Origin: Larus michahellis
Lineage: Eukaryota > Chordata > Aves > Charadriiformes > Laridae
DNA: 64,000 bases
Assembly (NCBI RefSeq): GCF_964199755.1
Contig: NC_133896.1
Location: 93,868,200 to 93,932,199 of the forward strand
Direction: 5' to 3'
This document shows positions 20,269 to 30,994 of this stretch, in pieces (positions within the stretch are counted from its first letter, which is position 1; the number at the start of each line of letters is the position of its first letter). The notes beneath the pieces are model-generated. The model was not told where the DNA came from. It saw only the letters and a list, made by a program, of their open reading frames with translations, and did no database searches. Both the position numbers and the translations under genes were made by a program.

Positions 20269-20844
20269 TGTGGTGGGTTTACCTTGACTGGCTGCCAGAC
20301 ACCCACCCAGCCGCTCTCTCACTCTCCCGCTTCAATAGAACTGTGGGAGAAAATGAGATAGAAAAGCTCATGGGTTGAGATAGATACAATTATTAAGAAA
20401 AGCAAAAGCTGTGCACAGAAGGAAAGCAAAAAGAGGAATTTACTCACCGCTTCCCATCGGCAGGCAGATGTCCAGCCACATCCTGGGAAGCAGGGCCTCA
20501 GTACATGTAGCAATTGCTTGGGAAGGCAAACGATATAACCGCAAATGCCCGCCCCATCCTCCCCCTTTCCCTCAGTTTTTATTGCTGAGCATGACGTCAT
20601 ATGGTATGGGATATCCCTTTGGTCAGCTATGTCCCCTCCCAAACTCTTGCCCATGTCTAGCCTACAGACCTTTGAGGTTGGTGGTGGAGCATTGGAGAGA
20701 AAGCCTTGATGCTGTGCAACCAGTGCTCAGCAATAGCCAAAACACTGGTGTGTTACCCATGCTGTTTTAGCCATAGATGCAAGGCCCAGCACCATACAGG
20801 CTGCTGTGAAGAAAGTTAACTCCATCCCAGCTAGACCCACTACA
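20269..20844 (-). mobile_element. Solo LTR, avian ERVL-like endogenous retrovirus
   Basis: A 576-bp element bounded by TGTAGTGGGT (minus-strand 5' end at 20844) and ACCCACCACA (3' end at 20269), near-perfect terminal inverted repeats. The 5-bp flanks aagcc and aggcc look like a target-site duplication with one later mutation. Minus-strand landmarks in order are AGCTGGGATGGAGTTAACTT, CCAAAGGGATATCCCATACC, ATATGACGTCATGCTCAGC, a TATA-like AATAAAAACTG, a GTGAGT donor, and TATCTCAACCCATGAG near the 3' end. These match the LTR type that is very common in bird genomes. No internal retroviral genes are adjacent, so it arose by LTR-LTR recombination. It lies 3.4 kb upstream of NDUFB4 in the same orientation. 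Confidence 0.88.
20592..20599. promoter_or_regulatory. CRE/ATF site within the solo LTR
   Basis: A perfect palindromic TGACGTCA, just upstream of the LTR TATA-like element at 20576-20584 (minus strand). It is intact in this copy although the TATA box has drifted to AATAAAA. Confidence 0.75.
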
Positions 20845-23800
20845 AGGCCATCTTGAATACTGTCCTACACACAGGATAATTTCTGAGAGCGTTTTCCTCC
20901 AAGTCAGAAGTCTGAAATCAGCCACGTTTCTATGTCAGACTCTTTGGTTGAAGCTGCAAATAACTTCCAGCTTGAATTTAAAGCAGACCACGATACAGAC
21001 CTTTGGTTTAGACCTGTGTGATTTTGTTGGTGACTTTTCAGTCATGCTTCAAAATATACACAGACTGAATTTGTTAGACTGTAGACACAAAGTCACATCT
21101 TTTCAGAGTGGCCAGGCTAAGTGACTCTGTGCTTCAAGTGAATGAAAGGAGCATTAACCTAAATCACTGACCCATCTACCTATATCCAAGGTGATTGTGC
21201 ACAAGGCTTTCAGAAGAGACAGGTTAAATGTGCTGTCATCTCCAAAAGTAGTTGTGTCTGTCAAACTCGTGCTGACCGCTTGCCGTTGCCCTGTTTGCAT
21301 CAGTTTGCAGGCTGCGTCAACATGTTGCTGGGCTCTGTTTTGAATTCTCATTGACCTTTTGCAAAGAAGGCAAGGTGGAAAACAGTGCAGAAGCCGACAA
21401 GATCACTCATAACACAAGAAGGTTCCCGAACAGAAGTCCCTTCCTTCTAATTCCCACCTGTTATGGGCAAGAGGGGTCTTTTGGCTCCTGTTCCCATTCC
21501 ATACAAGTGAATGAATACTGATGTGTGTGCTGCCAACCTTCTTCTGAGGGAAATAGATATCAGACATCCATCTGCATTGATAAATCCATGGTAAAAAAAA
21601 ATAGTGGATACAGAAGGGGAGCAGGGTAAAAGATATTGGGACACAGCATATTTTATCTAGGCTCCAGGACAAGTGTGTCTAATTTTAGTGCATAGCTATG
21701 CTAATAAATTGTCCAGATAAATGAAATTAATTCTGTGTTAAGAACTGAAGTCCCCAGTATATTTATCTTACAGTTGTTTAAAGGAAAAACTGGCATGCAA
21801 AGGAAGGAGTTAACATGGTTTGGGGAATTATGAATAGTTCAATCGTTATTACAGCCAACAGGCCACCCATAAATGTGTATCAAATGTTGAGCTCAGCAGG
21901 AGTTAGTTACAAAACTAGAACACTTAATGAGTCATAAAGTGCCAGGAATAATGAGAGACGGCATTAAACAAACCATTTCTGCCTCTCCTGGGCTTGTCCA
22001 GAGACAGTGACAAGAAGCCCTCTGCTGTTTCAGCTTTTCCTGCTGAAATAGAATTTTTGACTCACACTGAATTATAGCTGTGGCCAAGCTGCCCGAGCAG
22101 CTTGGTGCCGCCTGGGAGGCTCCATTGGGAGAAGGAGAAGCTGGCACTGAGCATCTCTTCTCCACTCCTTTGCAGGGCATTGATTGTAGCATTTCGTAAT
22201 ATAATCTTCTTAGCTCTCCCTCTGCTTCCAGCTCCTTGTGGGAGAGGCTATTAATAGTCATGTAACATCAAAGAGTGGGAAAGGAAGAGTTCTTAGAATA
22301 AAGTATGGTGGCAATTTAAAAGCTGAATATCTGAGGATAAGTACTGTTATTGTCTAAGGGTTAGAAGTGCTTAACCAGCCAAGGGGTAACATTATTCCTA
22401 GGCTTCCCCTTGTGATGGCTGTCACCAGCAAGCTGTCACTGCCCTGACCAGCCTCCTCTGGACCTTTCATCACCCGCAGGCCCAGGAGCAGCACTGAAGC
22501 TTGGTACCTTGACCTTAGCTCTTGCCTGAGCTATCTCAAGTGTGTGTTGCATCCAGCCTTGGACTGCAGTGACTCGAGTTCCCAGCTTGACCTCAGACCT
22601 TCCTTGTCACTTTGGCCTTGCCTGGACATCCCTGGACTGTGGCTGATCGTAGTTATTGCCACTGGACCTGCCCTGATCATGTTGTTTGGCTCACAGCTCA
22701 CCTTCCCCCATGGAGCAGCCCAGTCTTGCAGTCCCTGGACTGCACTGTGACTCATGGAGCAGTGTTCAACCTCATGACTGTAGGGAGCGTATGTAACACC
22801 AAGGGTGGACTCATAGTGATGCCAGTGAAAATTCAAAAAGTGGCTGCAGTAAGAGTCAGTGAGTGGAAACTCCAAGTGTTGCAGGAAATATCTCACGCAG
22901 GGTAAGGGGAGGCATCTTTTCTGGTTTGTTGCTCCTGACACAGATCACCGCCAGCAGCTGATGTTTCTTTTTTCCCCATTTCTCCCCAGGTGTTTTGCTT
23001 TGTCCATGAAAGAAAGGATACATCTTCCTTGTTCAGTCTGAGTATCAGAAAAGTAGTGATTCTCACTGTGAATGCTGTCTGCATCTCTCTGACATGATGG
23101 AGGAAGCTCTGGATGGTGAGTCCTCCTACCCTGAGACATGTCTGAGAGGCTGTGAGCCATCCTGTGCAGATCATGTGTTTCCCGTGGGCTGTGGAAAGAG
23201 TCTAGTTTAGCCCAGATATTTCCCAGACCGAGGAGTATCCAATGTGTGTCAGAATGCCAAATGTTACACAGCCTTTATTGTACCTGGAGGATGCTTCTGT
23301 AAGTTCTCCCCAGACCCATGGGGGAAACCCTGGACTTGCTGACAGCAAGGAAGAGCCCTATGAAAAGTGGCTCTGGCCCACAAAGTTTTCAGATTTCCTG
23401 CAACGCTTTACTTGAAGTTACTTCATGGGTTTAGCTGGATTTCCTTTCACAAACAAAATCAGAGTGTGAGGAAAAGGCTACTGTGCAAAGATCCATCCAA
23501 GAGAGGCCAGTGAGACTTTAATCCCCAACAGATATGGCCACCCCTGCTGCTCAAGACAGAAATACAGTGCCCCAAGGGCTGGTTTAGTGTCAGGGACTTT
23601 GCGTGTCCTGGTGGGGTCCACTCATGAACATGGTCTTGGAGGAAGCCTCGCTTTGTGGGATCATCCAGTCTGAAACTTCTCCATGGCCCAAAATTCATTT
23701 TTAACTGGAAAAGGAACAGGACTTTATAGACAATAACTCTTTAAGAAGTCACAAATTTCTCCTTTGTACAGGAAAACATTCAAGCTCTGTGTGGGGAAAA

Positions 23801-26800
23801 AACCAGCCTGGAATCTGTGATAGGTCAGCCTTGAAGGAGAGGCAGCTCCATTGTACATCTACGTAGAAAAAGATACTAATTTTATTTTGCTTTATATTTT
23901 TTGGAAGTCTGGAGCTTAAATTTTAAAGCAAGTCTTTGGAAACATACTGTGAAGCAGACCATCAATATGAATAAAATATGTTAGCAGGGACATGATGAAT
24001 TTAGTGTGACTGTTTGGCAATCTCTGTATCGCAGTTGGGAAGTCCTTAGTTGTGGCAATGCAGAGTGGGGGTTTTTTTGCTCAAGTAAAAGACAGAATAC
24101 AAATGAGGCTGTTGCTGCAGAATGCCAGCTAGTGGGAAAGAGACACAGTGTCCAGCCTGGGTATTTCAATGTTCAAAAAAAATAAAATGATGGTAATACA
24201 AAAAACTTAAACTTCTGACCTATAAAGATAGAATGCAGAGCAGTGCTTTCCTTGGGCTCTTGTTATCATTGTATAAATCAGGAACATTAACTAAACAAGA
24301 AATATCCCTTAGCATTGCAGAACCCTGTATCCATCAGGTTTCATCTGGCTTGTTGGTGAGAATGGGTAAGGCAGCTGCCAAAGTTAAAAATTGCCTCCTA
24401 AATTAATGTCTCCATACTTGTCTAGGTAACCTCTTAGCAGAGAGGTTTGCTCTTTGGATAAAGCACTTCTGTTTACAGTGGCATGCCCCCATCATCCAGC
24501 CAGTGTAATTGTGATTTGCAACCCCTAAGGGAAAGATTTCTACCTCTGGGGGGACCCTTGCAGGGTCCTTTAGACACAGTGCTTTCCCCTCTCTCCTACT
24601 TGCCCCTCACTTCATCCCCGTACGTGCTTCTGTTTCCCCTCTACTCACCTGCAGATGTTTTTTTTCTACTCAGTCCTCTCCTCACACTCCAACCACTGTT
24701 GTGGGGCTCTGAAAATACTCTGACTTCCTCTGCCTCCTTCACTTGCTGCTCAGTCTTCTCTGGCTGCATCTGGCTGTATTCTTCTCTGGCTGTATCTCAC
24801 TCACTTTCTTCCAAGCGTCTTCACAAGAAGCTCCAGTCATGGTAGCAACCACTTGCAAAATGCTTAGCAGATAGTAATTGCCAGCCTTGTGGTACTGTGC
24901 TCTCAGTTTCCTCTCATCAGCTCTGTGTCAAGCAACCTATACGCGACACATTTGGAGCAGGGGCATTCACGTTCTTCCTACTTTGCTTTCATTTACTTTA
25001 GAGTCTTCCTGTGGCCTGAAGCCAAGGGAATGCAAGCCGCCACCATGCTGCTTGCTGGTTTTCTCAGCACATGAGGGCAGATCGAACTCAGTTTCTGCAA
25101 CTAGCCTTTTAGTTTTGCAGGCCAGTGACACGGTGAAGGCTATGGAGAAGGACCCGTCCATCTCTGTACAAATGCCTTGCATGGTTAATTCTTCCTTTCT
25201 TCGTGTGTCGTTGTACCACCAGGAGCGAGTTTGTCTTTGCTCAGGCACAGGCGTGGTATCCCCACCTTCTGTTGCTGCGTTGGTCTTGCTGCAAGCTGCT
25301 TCAGGGATGCAGCTCCCTCTTGCTCGTGGCACAGGCCACCAGTCCCTGCAGTGACCAGAGCTGCCCACAGCGCATGGTCACAAACTGAATGAGTCCAAGG
25401 GAAATGTCAAAGCCTAGTGTTGTTATGTCTATATCAGCCTTTCACAGGTGGCTGGGATGCCTCTTCTGTTCGACCCACTAATATGGAGGTTGCATTTCTC
25501 TGTAATTTCCCTGGGGACGGAACACATCCCATCAGCTGAAGGAACAAGGGCAGTGACTCACTGCTCAACCTGCCTAATTCTTTCCATGATAGTCCTCCCC
25601 ACCAAAGAGTGAGAATGACTGGGATATACCCATGGGAGAAGCTAATACGCCAAAATCTGTTTGTCTCAAATCCAAATGAAAAATTGAAACATGATAAATC
25701 ACTCAGTCTGCACAACAGTCACCAAAGTCAAAGTACTTTTTCTTTCTTATATGTTGTATAACTCCTCCCAAGCACAGGGCAGGACCCCATTTCCCATCCC
25801 TTTGCTTTGTCCTGTAGGACTACATCAGCTCCTTGACCGTTCCTTGTTCTACTTTGCTGTAGAAAGAGCTTGAGAAAAGCAGGAAAACTGACCCCCTAAT
25901 CTTAAAAATCTCCTGCATATGTTTTAAGATCAGTGAAATTATGAATCTGAAACCTTTGATTTCCTTGTTCTTAGACGTAGTTTTCACAGATGGGTCACAG
26001 GAGTGAGATCTGCTCCTGACAGCAATGCTGCTCTTTTGTCAGGCAATGATGGAAAAGGTCCTTCTGGCCTGCAGAGCAGTCTCAGAGTAGAGTTACCTCT
26101 GACTGTACCCTCCCACCTCTGATAGCAGTCAAGCAAATAGCTTCACTTGACAGCTTATGGATTTTTATCATATTTTCTCACAGTACAACCTCTTCCAAAT
26201 ACCAGCATCTCTGTCTTGTCTGAGTGAACCTGTATTGCATCTGGCACCAGCTTTATCAAACGTGTGGTGAACGCATCCAGCATCTACATCTAGATTTGTG
26301 AAAAGATTCGGGACAAACTCTTCTGACCTGCTGCTCGTGTAGCATACTGCTCATACAAACTTTTTAGATGCCCTGAGCATGATGCACAGGCACGCAATGC
26401 AAGATGTGATGCTGTGGTGGGACGTGTCTTCCCTGGGACCTGTTGGAGGGAGAGGCTGTCACAGCACGTTATCTTGATCTTGCTCAGTAGCAAACTTGCA
26501 TGAGTATTTCTTAGTCTTAGAGTCTAGACAGCCACAGCTTTGATCAGTACTGAGTTTAAGCAGTTTCCTACAGAGGGTACTGACTTTTGCCCATGGCCCT
26601 AAGGAGACCCTGGGGCACAGCACGCAGCCCAGCTTCCTGCAGGGGGATGTCCCTAGCATTTTAGGCCTGACAGTGCTGTTAGCATTGGCTTGTCCTTGCC
26701 AGATGCCTTGTTCTTGGAGGAAAGGAAAAGTCAGGGACTGGATGAGATCTCCCTCGGTCAGAACATCAGAGCATTTCGAGGTGACTTCTTCTGGCAAAGG

Positions 26801-29393
26801 ACTACTTTCTTGGTTGAGAGTTGCCTGTCGTTTGTGCTCTGTGGCAGTGAAAGATCAAGATGTGATGAGAAAAAGGTGGCCATTAGTCCAGGGACAGGAG
26901 CAGTGCATCACCAGCTCCACAGCTGGAATTGCCCTTGCGACACTGCTTGACACCCTCCTGCTTTTATGGCCTGACCTCGTCTCAGGAGTTAGGTCTTTGG
27001 ATCCGCTCCAGGACTTCTGAAGAAATCATCAGTCTTCCTAACAGTGTGAGGTAGCACTGAAAGCATAGTGTGTTAATGATGATGGTGATAAAAATACCAA
27101 TAAAAATAGTCTGACAGAATTTCCCCCAACAACCACTTTCACAGATTTTTCTGTTTTGATGCAACGTTTATGTTTTGTTTGGCAGAAATACAAGCACCCT
27201 CTCTCCCTTCTATTAAAAAAATATTATTGTTTGTTTATTTTTCACCTCCTTTTCTCCTCCTTATACCCATTGCTAAGTAAAGCAGAAGAGTAAACAAGAG
27301 GGAAAAGTGAGAGGGATAAAGGAGAAGAAAATGATTCGGGTTTTGTTATTCTGAATATGCTTTTTCAACCACAACCAGAAATATCATCATGATAAAAATA
27401 TGAGAAAAGTCCTTTCAGCAAAAGCTGTTGGTTCTCCTTGCTTCCTCAAATCAATTCCTGCTGCACTGTGTGCCCCTGAGTGTAGCAAAAGCAGACTAGC
27501 ATGAGGCATCCAGAAAATGTTGGCTCCTGACAACATCCCTGTTTCAGTTTTAGAACTGCAGAAAAAGAATGGCAAAGAGCAAATCCCGTTTATTTTCTCA
27601 AGAATTATCCATAACTGGTGCTTCACTTCACAAAGTAACTTTAGGTTGATCCTTTCTGCACTAGTGACCGAAGCCTCCTGAGAATCTACATACACTGATC
27701 TGGTAGGTGTGCTGCAGTCTGGCCAAGTTTGTTGGAGCGTGCTTGCGTCCTGCTCCAAGAGGATTATTATTGACAAGAAACTTCATCTGCCTTTCCTGAG
27801 ATGAAATCGGTGAAGCTCTGCAGGAAGCAAGAGATGAACAGCAGTGACGCAGCAAAACTGTTTTGTGCAAAAGATCTTTTCTATAAGGGTTCACGCTGCC
27901 CTGCGGAGACCAAAAAGAGAGCCAAAACAAGCTCTGTTGAGCTCTGTTGAGCTCTGTTGAGCTCTCAGAGCCAAACAACCCCTCCTATAGGGGATATCAA
28001 ACATCTCGTAGCAAAACTATTATTCTTCATTAAGCTCTGGAATACTTTTGCATTAGGTAGTCAATAATTATGCACGGCTGAATGGGGAAGGGGGCTTGAG
28101 CAATGCAGTCCCAAAATAGTAAAATAGTGGAAGAGTTCAAAAAGGAAGGGATCTCTGGTCTAATTCAAAACTTAATATAGTTTCCAAGATGTGCCTTGGC
28201 TTCAGCAGTAAAAGTAACAAGGATCAATAGTACTGCTGTCCAGCATGCTGGGTTTCAGCCCGAAGAAAAATTCCTAGAGGGAAAAAATAAAGGTTTATAA
28301 TAGAAGCACTGACCAGACTCGAGCTGTGATCAGTAATGCTTCTTCTACGCCTTCATTCTTAAGCCTGAGCTACTTTCTGCAGGTGAAAATAACTGCTGCC
28401 AAAATACCAATTACTTTAAAGAAGATGCAGTGTCACCATTTCCAGAGGATCTTCCTATTGTTTCTATATACAGCATTAAAATAAGCATCTGGTTCAGAAA
28501 ATAATACTGGCGTTGCAATAGAGCTCTTCCAACCACTGTTTAACTTTCCCAAAGAAAGCAACATAGGGGGAAAATGAAAATACAAGAGCCTTACTTACAC
28601 AAAGCCCTCTTTATGGATACATAAGATCTGGAGCTGACCTGAGGCAGAGCTCTGGGGATCCATCCAGAGGGGTCCCTGCCAGAGGACTCTGGTGGGTGTC
28701 AGTGACAAAGGCAGGCTGGTGCCTCCTCAGAACTGCAGTGAAGGACCCTTCACCAGAAAGGACAAGCTGGTGCATTGGGCCTGCAAAAAGGCACAAAGGA
28801 AGAAGGACAAAAGCAATATCTCTCTGCTTGGTCTGGTAGCCAGGGCCTGACATAAAGATGCAATGCGTGGGAGGGCTGGCAAGAGAAGAAAATACACTGC
28901 CAGGCACCCGGCTTGGTGGATTACTAAATGTCAAAACATTTTGCCATCTGATGATGGGGTCAAAACTCGTTCTTAGGGCTGCTTTGAGAGGCCCATGCAC
29001 AACACCCCATGCTATGAAAGGGTGAGTAGGAGCTCTGTACCATTTCTTCGAGGCAGAAGAGGTCTCAACAGGGCAGGGCTGTGCAGCCCTTCTGCCTGCT
29101 GGGGAATGCAAAGAGGCTTTGTGCTTGATGAGGGATTTACCATCAACCTGCACGATGGGCTTTGCCTGTGATGTGCAGTCCAGCCCATGGCCCCCATTGC
29201 CATTATCAGTGGGGCGGTCAGGTCTGTAGTTCTTACCCATTAAACCAGTGTGACTGATGAACATTTACAGTGATGTCTGTCCATCTCCTTTGTGGGGAGT
29301 GCTCATTTATCCTTCACCACTACCAGCTGCAGCCTAGTGGGTTGTGTCTAACAGCAAGCAGTGGGAGACGTGATTTTGCTCTTGGCTCTTTTG
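20845..29393. other. Intergenic DNA, no gene recognised
   Basis: An 8.5-kb stretch. I see no exon with recognisable homology, no complete transposon and no RNA gene. Minor items: a TGGAC-rich degenerate pattern at 22450-22750 and a 10-bp tandem repeat at 27931-27965. An open antisense frame of 217 codons (28611-29264) has no recognisable domain. Confidence 0.5.
27931..27965. repeat. 10-bp tandem repeat, 3.5 copies
   Basis: The unit gctctgttga is repeated exactly three times, followed by a partial gctct. Confidence 0.9.
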
Positions 29394-29465
29394 CTGATCT
29401 TGGGAAATCTCTCCCCCTGCCTACTTCAGTTTCCCTACCTGTATAGTGGTAATAATATTTCTTAT
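29394..29465 (+). repeat. MIR-type SINE core fragment
   Basis: 'cttgggaaatctctccccct' followed by 'cttcagtttccctacctgta' and 'tagtggtaataatattt' follows the recalled MIR core (cttgggcaagtcacttaacc ... cctcagtttcctcatctgta ... aatgggataataat). This is the clearest MIR relic in the window. Confidence 0.75.
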
Positions 29466-29765
29466 CCATTATTGTTGACGTTTGGGGAATTACAAGTACA
29501 CCACTTCCCATATGCTGGAACTTCTTAATGGAGATTGCACGTTCGGTTTTCCAAGGAACCCAGGAGTACATCTGAAGTGTCATGGCTGCTACATAATCAT
29601 CCTGAGGCTTGACCCTGCTGTCACAAGGGAGGCATAGCACAATGTCTAAGAGCTGAAGCAAAAATTTATCCATGGGAAGCTCAGTCAAGAATCCCCTCTG
29701 GTTACTGCAAAAGGACCATTACAGCAGATCCTCCCAGGCTAAAATTCTGGATAGAAAGAGAATTC

Positions 29766-29796
29766 GACATCTGAGTTATCTAGGTCCTTAGTGCAC
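29766..29796 (+). repeat. 31-bp exact direct repeat, copy 1
   Basis: A 31-bp sequence starting gacatctgagttatc and ending ttagtgcac recurs without mismatch at 30964-30994; the flanks on both sides are unrelated. Confidence 0.9.
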
Positions 29797-30963
29797 AAGG
29801 TCACAAGACAGTCCAGCTTTTTCTGAGCTCCAAATTCAGAAGTTTTGCCCAGGGACATTTCAGATTACTCACATCACCTAATATTTGGAAATACATGTAG
29901 AGGTATTTATAGCACCAGACATTTTCATCCAACATTAATGCAGTGGGACCACAATGCTGCCAGAACAAAGTCCCTCAGTACCATCTATATTGTGCTGTTG
30001 GCAGAGAAGACTAAGGGCCATTTGGCAACTGGAGGATATAGGTTTAAAAGGGGACAGAGCGAACGTTTTTAGTTGCCTCATGTTGGGCAGGAGATACCAA
30101 ATGAAATCATGGGGCAAATCACAGGAGGTTTACTGTGATGACGATGGGTTCTTATTGCTACTGCTTCTGGTGGTGGAACCCAGAGCTGGGTGGAACCCAG
30201 GTGGAACTGGGAGCTGTACCCAACCTGGAGATCGAACATGGAGGAGGAGGAGTGGCTGTACTGCACCGTGGGCATCTGCCCACCACGTCCTCGGGGCCCT
30301 GCCTTGGGCTTTTGCAGTGCTTTTGCAGTCCACAGCTTTAGTGCCCAAATTTTGTGTGTCCTTTGGGAGGAACTCCACCAGCCTCCTGGGAAGGCACCCC
30401 TCAGTCATGTTATGTTCCTCTTTGCTGGTGATAATTGCCTTTCCCTTTCTGAGTCTCCAGGGCTAGCTGCCTGGCAGCTCCACAGCCTCAGAGGCATCTG
30501 GTGCATGTAGAGACACAACTTGTCAGTGAGAGGGTATGAAAACAGGTGTTTAGGACACCCATAAAAGACCTGCTGATGCCTGATGGTAAGCTTTCATGAA
30601 ATGCTGATTTGTATACATTTCTGCTCATATAAAGCGGATCCTTTCAATAGCCTGGTGGTTTTAGTAGCCTGATCATTTGCATGGGAATACAGTCTTAGTT
30701 TCTTGTGAAAATTGTGTGTCCTAAGACACTGCTTGCAGACTCCTAACCTTTTTCAGCACAACAGGCTCTGATACCTGGCACTTGGACATAGCAATATCTT
30801 AGTGTGTCGTTTATTTTTGCTTTTACAGCTGAATTGCTAAATTCCAATTCATATCCATTGTATCCGCAAAAAAATGAAAATAATGTTTACTATTGTTCCT
30901 TCTTATTATTAAGTGACTGCTTTGGTAAGATCATATTTGCCTATTTTGCATGGACTTTTACTT
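29797..30963. other. Unexplained segment between 31-bp direct repeats
   Basis: The first half (about 30060-30530) is noticeably GC-richer and the second half AT-rich. It matches no transposon I recognise. A degenerate ggtggaaccca repeat lies near 30173-30215. Confidence 0.45.
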
Positions 30964-30994
30964 GACATCTGAGTTATCTAGGTCCTTAGTGCAC
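30964..30994 (+). repeat. 31-bp exact direct repeat, copy 2
   Basis: Identical to 29766-29796. This copy overlaps a near-palindrome (GTCCTTAGTGCACTAGGAC). The two copies bracket 1,167 bp of unexplained DNA. Confidence 0.9.

Noticed and set aside
28611..29264. 217-codon minus-strand open frame
   Set aside because: No domain or family resemblance, no neighbouring splice-consistent exons, moderately GC-rich DNA; kept only as a note in the intergenic entry.
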